Of a stretch of DNA of 64,000 nt, positions 22,751-34,582 are shown piece by piece. Position 1 is the first letter of the stretch; each line of letters opens with the position of its first letter. The notes under the pieces are model-generated. The model was not told the origin of the DNA, ran no database searches, and saw only the letters and a program-made list of their open reading frames with translations. Position numbers and translations under genes: made by a program. This stretch comes from Pleurodeles waltl (taxonomy: Eukaryota > Chordata > Amphibia > Caudata > Salamandridae), in the NCBI RefSeq assembly GCF_031143425.1, contig NC_090449.1, forward strand, positions 781,394,684 through 781,458,683, read 5' to 3'.

Positions 22751-25700
22751 AGACTCGCTGCATCCTTAGAGGTAGACCAGAGAGGCCCATATGTGGAGGG
22801 AAAAGTAATGGGCTACAAAGTCTCATTTTTAGTCTATACAGGAGCTACACGCTCTACTGTTCGCAGTGCAGAGGTACCAAGATTACCTCTCTCAGGGCGC
22901 ACCATACGAGTGGTTGGTGTGGCTAATCAGTACCTGACTAATCCAATCACTGACCCAGTGCAGGTTGAAATTGGAAATTTCCAGGGCCTGCATAGATTTG
23001 TTGTATGCGATTCAAGTCCAGTATCCTTGTTAGGAAGAGACTTATTGTGCAAAACCAAATGTTCAATTACCTGTTCCAATGGTGGAATAGAGGTTCAGAC
23101 AAACAGTGATGATGAGGCAGATGAGGGTCAACTCATGGAAGAAGGAGGAGAGATGAATGAAGATTACCCTCTAATTACCCTTTTCCCACTGTTCACCTTG
23201 ATCGATCTACCTGCTGATCTGCAAGGATCAGTGATAGAGAAGGTGTGGGATTTGACTGGAAAGGAGGCTGGATTAATAAAGGGAGTGAAACCAGTCAAGG
23301 TGCAGATAAAACCGAACGCAGTGTTCCCACAAGTGTCACAATATCACATGACTCAGGATGTCCTTATTGAAGTAACACAGATAATTGCAGATTTTCTCAG
23401 ACAGGGAGTTTTGAAAGAGGTCCTGAGCAGTCTGTGTAACTCTCCAATTATGGGTTTGAGGAAGCCCTGTGGGAAAGTTCGAATTGTGCAGGATTTGAGA
23501 AAAATAAACGAAATTGTGATAAAATGCTGCCCTGTGGTTCCCAACCCAGCAGTAATAATGTACCAGGTTCCTTGTGATGCTGAGTGGTTTACCGTAGTAG
23601 ACCTATCACAAGTGTTTTTCTCGATTCCACTTCACGAAGACAGACAGTTTTGGTTCAGTTTCAAATTCCTGGATAAGGTATACAGTTGGTGCAGAATTCC
23701 TCAGGGTTTTTCTGAGTCACCATCCATCTTCAATCAGATATTGAAGAAGGATTTGGAACCTCTTGTGCTACCTTATAATTCGACTCTTGTGCAGTACATT
23801 GATGATTTGTTGATTGCATCCAAAACCAAAGACAGCTGCAAATACGATACCATTGCCTTATTGAATCATTTAGGTAAAAACTGACATAAGGTGTCACCTA
23901 AAAAGCTGCAGTACTGCCAAAAAGAAGTAAAATATTTGGGGCATCTGATTAAAAAAGGGTCTCGAAGAATATCAAAAGAGAGAATAACAGTTGTTTTACA
24001 AATGAATCCGCCAACAACAAAGAGAGATGTCAGAATGTTCTTGGGAATGGAGGGCTACTGTCGCCAGTGGATACCCAATTTCTCGATCATTTCAAAACCA
24101 TTAACAAAACTGACAGGAAAGGAAGTTAAGGATGAACCATACACAATCACATTGACAAAAGAAGAGCTTGAGTCATTTCTAGAGCTGAAAGAATGCATGT
24201 GCAGGGCTCCAGCATTAGGAATGCCTGATTATGAGAAACCATTTTTGTTGTTCTGTCATGAACGTGATGCTTGTTCTTTGTCTGTTTTAACACAGGTCCA
24301 TGGAGATGCAAATCGCCCTGTAGCATATTTTTCAGCTACTTTGGACCCTGTCGCAGCAGCCTTACCGGGTTGTTTGCGAGCAGTCGCAGCAGTTGGTCAA
24401 AGCCTTTCACAATGTGAAGGCATAGTCATGGGATATCCCTTGACAGTATTGGTTCCACATTCTGTTGAAATTCTGCTGACACGAACTAAGACACAACACA
24501 TGACAAATGCCCGACTTACCAAATATGAGACAATTATTCTGGGGTCACCAAATGTCACATTGAAAAGGTGTACTGTACTGAACCCGGCAACTCTACTTCC
24601 CATTGAAAATACAGAAATAAAGGATGGGGAAGAGTTTGAGCATGATTGTCTGGAGGTAACTGAGCTCAGTACCAAACCTCGCTCAGATATAAAAGATACC
24701 CAGTTAAAGGAAAACGATTACATTATGTTCGTTGATGGGTCCTGTCTAAGAGGTTCATCAGGAACCTTGAGAGCTGGTTATGCAGTATGTACCATACCTG
24801 GTATAGTCGAGGCCTCCTGGCTCGAGAAAGTGTTTTCTGCACAAGTGGCAGAATTGATAGCTCTCACAAAAGCCTGCCATGCTGCTGTAAATCTGAAAGT
24901 CACAATCTATACAGACAGCAGATACGGATTTGGAATTGTACATGATTTTGGTCAACTCTGGTCACAAAGAGGGTTCATGACATCCTCTGGTTCACCAGTG
25001 AAAAATGGAGAACAGATAAGAGATTTGTTACATGCGATTCAGTTGCCTCTTGAAATTGCTGTGGTGAAGTGCAGTGCTCACTTCAGATCACAAGATTTTG
25101 TGTCAATGGGGAATGGTTATGCAGACCAAGTTGCCAGATTTTGTGCATTGAACTGTATATCTTTTAAAGAGCAATGGGAACTGTTACCACAACCTGAGAA
25201 TGACACAGCCTTAAGTCTAGCATTACGAGTGGTTGATACTTTAGACGAATTAAAGACACTACAAAGCCACGTTGGTAAGGAAGAAAAACGTTCCTGGCAG
25301 AAAATGCAGTGTGTACAGAGAGCAGACGATATTTGGGTATCAGGAGAGGGAAAACTAGTTTTGCCAAACAGTCTTCTGTCACAATTTGCCCGATTGTATC
25401 ATGGGCAGGCACATTTGTGAAGGGATGCCATGATCAGATCATTTAAGATTGATTGGTTCAATCCAAAATTCAGACATGCCGCAGAGATTACTTGTCACAG
25501 ATGCGTCATTTGTCAACAGATGAACGCTGGAAAAGGAACTGTGGTAACTTTGAGCCACATTGGGAGAGCTGGTGGTCCATTTAATAAGATACAAATGGAT
25601 TTCATTGAAATGCCTGTTTGTGGAGGTCTGAGATACGTGCTGGTGATTGTGTGTGTTTTTAGCCATTGGATTGAGGCATATCCCACACGTAGGAATGACA

Positions 25701-27017
25701 GTCTTACAGTTGCAAAACTACTACTCAGAGAATTAATACCCAGGTTCGGGTTTCCGGTTTCTATAGAATCGGATAGGGGAAGACACTTCGACAATGAGGT
25801 GATTAAGCTTCTGTGTGCCGCACTCAACATTGAACAAAAGCTGCATTGTAGCTATCGCCCTGAAGCATCAGGACTAGTCGAGCAGATGAATGGTACTTTG
25901 AAATCAAGAATAGCAAAAATGTGTGCAGCAACAAACATGAAGTGGCCAGATGCATTGCCTCTAGTGCTGATGTCTATGAGAAACACGCCAGATAAGAAAA
26001 CGGGATTGTCCTCACATGAAATCCTCATGGGCAGAGCAATGAGGTTACCGGCGGTACCTGCAAATGCACTAGTGAATATTACAGATGATATGGTGTTGGA
26101 TTACTGCAAAAGTTTGGCTGACGTGATTCGCTCTCTCTCACCAGGTGGAAGCTAACACGTTACCACCAATCGGCGAACCAGGACACTCTCTGCAAGCTGG
26201 AGATTGGGTGGTTGTCAAGAAGCACGTAAGAAAATCGTGTCTTCAGCCGCGTTGGAAAGGGCCATATCAAGTGATATTGACGACCACCACTGCTGTGAAG
26301 TGTGCCGGGGTTCCCAACTGGATACATGCCAGTCATACAAAAAGGGTAGCGTGTCCTGTTGAAGAGGAACTTGAAAATTCCGGTACAGCAACTTCAAGAG
26401 AAGTCTCAGAGTCAGAGATCAGTCAAGAAGGATCTGAGACTACAGGAGAGCCCGCTGAGAACAGCCGTGTCCCTCAAACTATCAGTGAGTTCGAGAGAGG
26501 TGACGAAGTGCCAATCTCAGTGGAGGCAGCAGGAGAACAAAGTCAAGGAGAGGTTCTCCCAGAAGCAGACGAATACAATTCAGAATCTGAATACAGTGTC
26601 GAACAAGGAGAGAGAGACGAAGAAGTGGAAAATTTAGATCAGAACGAATCAAGATCTGCCGAACGAGTTCCAAGCCTATCAGGAGAAAACCCCATATTAC
26701 CAGAAGAGGGTGCTGTCCAAGGCACTGAAGGAAAACGCCGAAGTAAGACGAACAGAGGTGACAATTGGCCAGACAAATCACACTTTAGAATAAGAGAAAT
26801 AGCAAATGAAACAATAATAGAGGAAAGCAATACCTCACGAGCAGACGATCTGAGTGAAGGAGAACAGCAAGGTGAACGAAGAATAAAAAGAAAAAGAATA
26901 GCAAACAGAAGATATACCGGTCCTGAATGGGCATACTCTACAACCTCTGAATGGCAACAAGAATTCTTAGCATTCGGTTTTGATCGAGAAATACCAGGAC
27001 AGTACTACGGTACCTGA
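22751..27017 (+). pseudogene. pol: pol of tandem internal copy 1, with mutated protease active site
   Basis: Protease, RT, RNase H, integrase and the charged tail are present, in frame with the distal part of gag. The protease active-site Asp codon is TAT (Tyr) at 22835-22837, which would abolish catalysis. The YIDD box of RT lies at 23795-23806. RNase H residues and the integrase H-X3-H, CHRCVIC and D-D-X35-E residues are visible. Stops lie at 23882-23884 (between palm and thumb of RT) and at 25418-25420 (in the integrase zinc-binding domain). A 2-base loss near 26136 shifts the end of integrase into another frame, which is then open from about 26145 to 27017. That last frame holds the PRWKGPYQV motif and a 200-residue Glu/Ser-rich tail with a basic RRIKRKR patch, ending in REIPGQYYGT. 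Confidence 0.92.
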
Positions 27018-27280
27018 AGAAAATACAACAAGAAAACTGAAGATAAAAACATCGAAAATTGTGAAAGCTGAAAAATAATAAACAAGAATCTTAGAGAAGA
27101 AATAAAACTACCGGAAAGTGACATTAAACCTGGATTTGACTTATAGAAACCAGATTACGACAAGCTGCTAACCTGAATTGACGAAAAGGGTCCTGGAGTG
27201 AGTGAAGACGCTGTAAATTACGCAGAAAGAGTTTGCTACTCAGAGTTGATTGTTAATCCGCTATTTGATTCTATACAAAC

Positions 27281-28952
27281 ATGGCTTATAGTAACAAAGG
27301 AAGTAAAGTGTGTGGTTGGTTAGGACTTATGATAGGCGCTGTATGCACAATAATGATTGTGGGAGTGATTGTGGGAATGCCATGGAGAGAGAGTGAAACT
27401 ACTAATGAAATTTCAAAACCTGAGACTACTACTACAACTAATAAACTATCACCATGGGAGAAATTTGAGCAAGACACAAGACATCTGCATGAGGGAACTA
27501 ATGCAAAAGGGGAGCTTTCTACTAATGTTTTCTATCGCTTACTAAATGAGTATGTGGAAACTATGAATGCGAAGGACTGTTATGTGTGCACTAAAATTCC
27601 TTCATCTGTGCAGGAGGGAGTTACTTATCATAGCCTCCCTCTTACGTATGGGATCAGTTGTAGCTTGCTACTAACAAGATTTTATGATCAAGAGCATGTG
27701 CAATATTTTTATTCAAATTTAGATGTTGTGTTTTCTTTTGTGCCTGTTATTGAATTCTTAAATAAGTTAGCTAAAGAGCATGATATAAAATTAGTTAAAG
27801 GATTCTTTGAGCCAACACTAACATTTGGAACTGCTTATGCACATCGCAATAACTTAACATGCTTACTGTCTCCTGTAGAGAAAAGCTTTTTAGATCACAC
27901 AGCTGATAGACGAAAAGCATTAAAGGAAAGATTAGAAAAAGGTTTAGAAAAACGCACTTATGCAAATGATTTTGCTTATACTGAAATTAAAACACAAGGC
28001 AAGTTAGCTATAGATGCATTACACGTAGGTAGACTCTGTATATATAGACCAAAATCTGATCAAGATAATTTGTTTGTGGGAACGAGTGAATGTAGGCATG
28101 TGTTTTTGTTTCAGAGCAAATGGACCTTTATGTTAAATGGACAAGACCCAGCGATTCCTGGAATCTATTACATCTGTGGGTTAAATGCATATTACCGACT
28201 CCCTAAGGGATGGTATGGGACATGTTATTTGGGAATAATATTCCCAAAGATTTACCAGATTGAGGACTTAAAACAACTACCTTAAACGTCTGAATTACAT
28301 CATACCAGACAAAAACGAGAATCAGTGGCGGCTGTCATTGGTGACATATTTGGAGCTATAATCCCTTCAGTGGGGGTTATTCTAAACTCTATGAAAATTC
28401 AAAAGTTGTCTACTATTGTGGATAACATGCTGACAAACTTTACAGGAGCTATACTTCTGATGGATACTGAACTTGCTGCAGAAAGAGCTAGGACTCTTCA
28501 AAACCGGCTTGCTTTAGACATTCTTTTAGCAAAGAGTGGAGGTGTGTGCAAAATGCTTAATGAACGACATTGCTGCTCATATATACCTGACAATAGTAAG
28601 AAAATTAGAAACATGCTTACTAACCTGACTAGAGATAGTATAGATTTGAAGGATCTAAAAGAACTTGGTGTTTGGGAGAAATTTGGAAAGGGAATTGCCC
28701 GAGTGGGAAGCTGGTTTACCAACATTTGGAATGGGGTACTTGCAAAAATTATGATGGGATTATTAATTGTTCTGATTTGTTTACTGGGATTTTGGGGAGC
28801 ATGCAAAATTAATAATAAAGTGAAGAAAAATTTGGCTAACAGAACAAAAAGAAACAAAGAAAGTGAAAGAGAAAATGTTTAATGAAATATGGGAAAGCTC
28901 ACATAAGGGAAAAGATGTTGAAATGCACATTATGCGTAAAGTGAAGAATTAA
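27281..28952 (+). pseudogene. env: env of tandem internal copy 1 (SU plus TM), interrupted
   Basis: SU starts at ATG 27281: an N-terminal hydrophobic signal segment, a Thr-rich stretch, CYVC at 27578-27589, and about ten further Cys up to the end of SU. A TAA at 28283-28285 interrupts the frame shortly before the RQKR cleavage site (28307-28318). TM follows in the same frame, with a fusion-peptide-like start (VAAVIGDIFGAIIP), LQNRLALD, CX7CC at 28547-28576 and a membrane anchor (GLLIVLICLLGFWG). The TM frame ends at 28882. Relative to provirus 1 a 2-base loss just before puts the last 25 or so residues (to 28952) out of frame. The pairing of CXXC in SU with CX7CC in TM suggests a covalently linked SU-TM of the gamma type. 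Confidence 0.87.
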
Positions 28953-28968
28953 AACCTGGAAGATTTGT

Positions 28969-28995
28969 GATGACGAGCGTCATCAGAGGAGGGAC
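28969..28995 (+). other. Inverted repeat and polypurine tract, copy 1
   Basis: GATGACGAGCGTCATC (28969-28984) is followed by AGAGGAGGGAC (28985-28995), directly before LTR B. Identical to provirus 1. Confidence 0.8.
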
Positions 28996-30524
28996 TGAGA
29001 GAGCGTATTTAATATTACATATTATAGACGTGAAATGCTTATGTCTAACAATGCTGTACTAAATAAAACCTTCATTAAAGTGTATTCACAAATATGGAGA
29101 ATCATTAATATGTATAAACTAATGTCAACTGTAAGAAATAATCGTTTATAGTTTGCCTAACGGAGTACATTAAAACGTATAGAACTGCATTCATTAGAAC
29201 TCGTATATCTTAAGTTAGCATGAGCCAAGCAGAAGCTGTGTAGCTCTCATATTAAAAGCGTATTTTTCCTGTCTCTTCAGTGTGCGGACTTGCAAACGAC
29301 CATGACCCAGCTATTGTTCTTTCTGTATTAGTTTGAAACATGGGGACATTTTCCCATCCGCATGCTAGCATCTTTTAGTATAAAATGATGTGCTTCGAAA
29401 CATTTGTAGATACTTCCAAGGACAATGGGACGAGGGAAAGAGAACTTTTAACCTGAGACGTGTGCCAAGATGATGAAGTAACCCCGGATATGCCACCTAC
29501 GGAAAGCCGATTATGAAGACCAATCAGAAGACCAAACAATATCAAGAGATGACAAATGCATTACTTAATGTATAATTTGATAGGTTAACAATGATGGGGT
29601 GTATTGACTAACCAATAGAATTTTGGGGGAATGAATTACTAGAAAGGGATAAAAACCCATGACACAGGAAATAATCATCATTAGGTAGGGAATGACATCA
29701 ATTGCATCCCGAAACTCTGTCACACTATTTTGTGACTTGAAACTTAGACAAATCATCCTTGCCCATAGACTGCCCCTTACACTTTTCTCTTTACGAGGAC
29801 AGTGTTTTGCCTCTAACTTAGATAGACTGATGGCGATCTGACAGATGTCCTGAAGACGAAGACTGATCCTGAATGCTGACTTAATCAGAGGAGGGTAATT
29901 ATAAAATTGCTAATGAAAATTCATTTGCCTTTCTTTCTAGGTACCAACTGCTGTATGGTTTTATTAGAGACCGTAGTTAGATGTTTTCCAAATTGGTGTT
30001 CAAAATTGTTTTGCATGACGCCCAACATGCTAATGCTAATTAGAGGTTAGACGAGGTATTCATTCTGACTGACAAACTGACGTGACTGACATGGTGCTAT
30101 GCTGAACTAGTATCTTAGAAGGTACGATGTGTTATAATCTGCTTATATCTATCTGATTGTCTATGCTACTGATCTTTGCATTATCGAAAGCTTATTGTGG
30201 TTGTCATCTTGTAATCGTGCTTATATGCTTATTGACTTTGAGATTAATGCCTTTGCTACTAGATTGTAATCAATAGGGAATAAAACTTATAAACTTTATC
30301 AAGGTGTGGTTATTCATGACTGAAAGGTCATGGTTGCGCCGAATATTTATTAATGTCTAAAGTAAGATATATTTTGGTGTTAAATGTTGACAATGTTATT
30401 GACATATTGATTGATATTTTGAGCAGTTATCTCGTCCTACGGTGTCTCACCACTGGGCCCAAAGATTCATTAGCCTAAAACGAGTCCTGATGTGTATAAA
30501 TTGACATAGACGGACACGTTAACA
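28996..30524 (+). repeat. LTR B (middle LTR, apparent recombinant)
   Basis: A 1,529-bp LTR shared by the two internal regions. At 29070 it carries a C shared with LTR C (40902), whereas LTR A and provirus 1 have A there. From 29696 onward it carries the states of LTR A (for example C at 29696, T in LTR C at 41528). It therefore looks like a 3' LTR on its left and a 5' LTR on its right, with the switch between 29070 and 29696. No target duplication flanks it. Confidence 0.9.
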
Positions 30525-30528
30525 GTTC

Positions 30529-30549
30529 TGGTAGCAGAGTACGGTTTGG
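30529..30549 (+). other. Primer binding site, internal copy 2
   Basis: Identical to 18697-18717, four bases after LTR B. Confidence 0.7.
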
Positions 30550-31491
30550 CCCTTGGGGGCCCTAGGACGGAGTTTTCACTGTTCAATTGTTTTCTTGTGA
30601 TAATGCAAATTGGAAAGATGATGAGTTGCTAGATCTGCCATGGGCTTTCCCGGGATCTCGGAGCCTGCCTAAATGAGTTGGGAATGTTCTCGGCGCCATA
30701 GTATGTGTGGTTAGCGACTTTTGCACTTATTAAATCTTATGCACTTTTGCAGGTGATTGTGAATATTTGAGTATGATTAGGCCAAATTAAGTGTTGTTTA
30801 GAAGGAGTGGGCGTACTCCACAGCATGAGAGTAGGGAAGTCGGCGTACTTCATGTGAATGCAGCGCTTGTTGCTCAAAATTATCCACGTGGTTGGTTGTT
30901 GTATACAGGCCTATTGAGGTCTAAGACTCCGGAGTATGATGTTAAAATGGTTTATGTTGTAATCTGTGCGGTTTAATAGGTCAATCGGGCGTGGTTGACA
31001 GGTCAAGTTTCGAGTTATGATGCATACGTGTAACCTTCGATGGAGATTTGACAAGTTCTAAAGTGCACTAGAAGGAGTCATTGACAAGTCGAGAGTAGGA
31101 TTTGCAGGTCGAATTCTGCTTGCGTATGAGGGAACTGAGAAGGAGAGAGTAGCGGCCGAGGCTTCAAGTGAAATCTCTGTAAAGTTCTGACGCGAATGTG
31201 TTACCCTTCCTGTAGTAAACCGGCAGATTTGTGTTGTCCTTTAAGTGCTAGCAATAATTTGCATTAGTTTGTATGAGTTGTAAGGAGTTAGTAAGGTGTG
31301 GACAAGCCGCAAGATTTTGTCAGCTGCAGTGTGTGAGTGTGACGTCAGTGGTGCCGCGCTGGGATAGGTCAGATGTCGAGAGGGGTCGCGCACGGATTGG
31401 CTGCCGTCCGTGAGAGGCAATAGGTTGAGCAAAGGGTAGGGGAAGAGTGTCCTGGGAACTAAGCCGTTTTCCTGAGTAAAAATAAAATAAA
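30550..31491 (+). other. Leader of tandem internal copy 2
   Basis: Same as 18718-19659 with no difference found by eye. The ATG-less open frame is at 30791-30976. Confidence 0.5.
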
Positions 31492-34400
31492 ATGAATTTT
31501 GTTAAGGCATTCAAAAGCGCTTTGAAAGGAGATGTATATATTGTTGTAACTGATGGGGAACCTACACCACCTGAGGGTACACCAGCTTACACGGTTATGG
31601 AGGAAAAGGGTGTCGCACCGTGTGTATGGATAAAACAATGGTGTAAACTAACAGAGAAAGAAGGGTGTCTAGCGTTTCCCGAACATGGAACGTTTAATCA
31701 AAAGGTGTTAGAAAATCTGAGGTGGATGTTAAGTACGCAGAAACCACCTCCTCGACCAGCACAATATGAGGCTTTGGCAATTTGGGACCTGATGGCTCAA
31801 ACATAGACAAGAAAGATTTCACAGGAGATTGACAAGAGCAGAAAAATCCTATGCAGAGGCTAGATGGGACAATGAGAACAAAATGTGGAGACGAGGAATA
31901 GTGGATGGGTTGAAGCTGTTTCCGGCAATAACCCAGGGAGAAGAAATACAGGGAAAGAAAGCTTCTTGCAAAACTGACAAAGAACCAGGCAAAAACAAAG
32001 AGAATAAAAGATCTTGGGAAGAAGAGGACGACTCAGATGATGAGGCGTTTATGGATAGATTGTTACATGATCGTCCACCACCATACGCGGTGAACGACCG
32101 TGCTCCAAGTACTAGCTTGGATCCTGGGAACCAGACGAAAGAAAAGGGTGTTACTGATACAGTGCAATCTAGCGATACAGCTTTGATACAGAATGGTGTC
32201 AGTGTACCCACTGCTCCAGACCCGCCGATACAGTTACAGCCTCCACCACAGATAAAAAGAATTTATCCCGATGTTCCAGTGCTTGAGACTACTACGAACT
32301 TGGTGGTGCAGCCAGACTCGATATATACGAAGCCAAGGCTAATGCAGATTGAGTCAACTCCGCAGTTAGTGTCACAACCGCCAAGACTGATACCTGGGTA
32401 TAACCCAGTAGTGGGTCCTTTAAAAGAACCTGCACCAGGATTATTAGATCAGACCTATGGTGTTGAAGCTCCAAGAAGCTTGGGAGCAGGCCAGACACCT
32501 GCCGCTATATCACTACCCATTACAGTTGGTCCCCCGGTGCCGTTATATGCACAGGAGAAAACAAGGACGTGTGAACAGGGAGTCATAACTCATGAAACGA
32601 TAAGAGGAGGGCCTATTATAACCCCACAAATAATGGCACAGAGGGGACAGGCTTGTGAACAATCAAGACCCTTAATGGACCTTAGTCCAATAGGGGCACC
32701 TCTTGAGGCAATGCGACAAGCAGGATTGGGAGTCCTGACTCCCCAAACTATGAGTACAAATACCTCATATACTCCAATGATACATGCAGGGAACATTTCA
32801 CTGCAGGGTTTTACAGTACAACAGTTAAATGAGTGGTTAGAGAAAACTTGCACATCACAAAAGGCTACAGCAACTGCAATCGAACCTGAGAAAGAGAAAC
32901 GCGATGAATACCTAAATCTAGTACGACTAGGGGCAGAAGCTGCTGAATTGGTGGATGGAACAATGGGAGTAAATAGGTTGGAGTCTTACACTGAGACAGA
33001 ATTAAGGTACTTATGCCCTAAAATCACCAAAGAGGTAGGCAAAGTACACCAGAAATTAACGAATTTGGCAGACAAATACAATATCGACATTGGAAACACG
33101 AAACATTTGAAACGGAGTTACAGATTAGATTTTGACTCAAAAGATTTTGAGCACATGAGATCTGCAGGCATGAAGACACATTTGAAAGAGCTGCTGCAAA
33201 GCGCACAAATTTGGGGAGCACTAGAGAAATGGGAAGGCCGATGGATGAAGAAAAGAGACAAGGGGAAAAGAGATAGTCCAGTATCTAATGAAACAACAGT
33301 CACACCAAACCTAGAGACAGTGAAAATCCTACCTATGAGAGAAACAGCTGGTGGTGTTTTGGTGCATGTGCCTTGGTCCAGGGGAGACATTTTGTCCTTT
33401 ACGAATGATTATCCTAGGTTAAGAGAAAAACCGATCGAGTGGTATCAACAGACAGATAGATTCGTGAAGCTTGCGAAGTGTCTCTGGGAAGACTTAAATA
33501 CCTTGTTTGAGATTATTGTTCCGCTAGACTTGTGGCTTGAGTGTAAAAGAGGGGTAGATTGGCCCACAAAGGAACCAGCAAGGGATAAAGTGACTGGAGC
33601 GCCTTCTGAAGAGGTGATGAAATATTATCATAAAGTAATTGAGTTTTTGAAACAAAAGGTGTCGCCGAAGGTGACTGATTGGCAGAAAATCGACCGGACC
33701 TCTCAAGAGGTTAAAGAGTCAATACATGCATATTATGAAAGGTTGTTGAAGGCATTTAAACATTACAGTGGTACTGACACAATTGAACCGAAGGACATGA
33801 ATCATCTTGTGTTCAGATTTGTCGAAGGGCTGAGACCAGAGGTCAGCCAAATGATTAAAAATCATTTGATTTGTTGGCAAGCTAAACCGATTGATGAAGT
33901 ATTACAGTACGCGAAATACTGTAGTGACGAAATTGAGTTAAAGCAGAAAAAGTTGAAGGAGAAGGTGATGGTGATGCAGATAAGGGCTGCACAGGCTGGA
34001 ATACAGGGAAATGGTGTTCAGCAAATGATACAGCAACAACCACAATTGAATGGTGTGTTTCAGGCACAGCCAAGAGGTAGAGGTCGAGGGTTTGTGAACC
34101 GTGGTTCGGACATGAATAATGTTGTTGTTCAAGGTGATGGTCAAGGAGTAAAAAAGATGTCACCATGCCATGCGTGCGGGGGCGTGGGACATTGGAAACG
34201 GGATTGTCCAAATATAATACAGGATGGTACAGTTCAGCAGAGTATCAATGCCGGTACATTGCAAAATTCACGAGGTTCAAGAATGAGACACCCGAATCAG
34301 AACTATCAAAATAATTTGGTGCAAATGTCAGGGGTGCAACCTATGCAGATGCTGCGTTTCCAAACAGTGTCAGTACAACCAATGCAACAGCAGATCCCTA

Positions 34401-34582
34401 TGGTGCCTAGACAGCAAATGCAGTTACCCCTAGCTCTAATGGGACAGCAACAGGTGATGCTACCTCAACAGGTCACAGGTCAAGTAACAAATCAAAACAA
34501 CACTGTACAACAATTCCCATTACGAGGTGAAAATGAGATGAATGAGGACTGGTCAGATGATAGCTCAGACAGTGAAGAGTGC
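31492..34582 (+). pseudogene. gag: gag of tandem internal copy 2
   Basis: Duplicate of gag at 19660-22750, with the same 2-base loss (first frame ends 31804-31806) and the same predicted residues throughout. PPPY lies at 32075-32086 and the CCHC knuckle at 34166-34207. Sharing of the lesion shows that it was present before the duplication. Confidence 0.9.
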
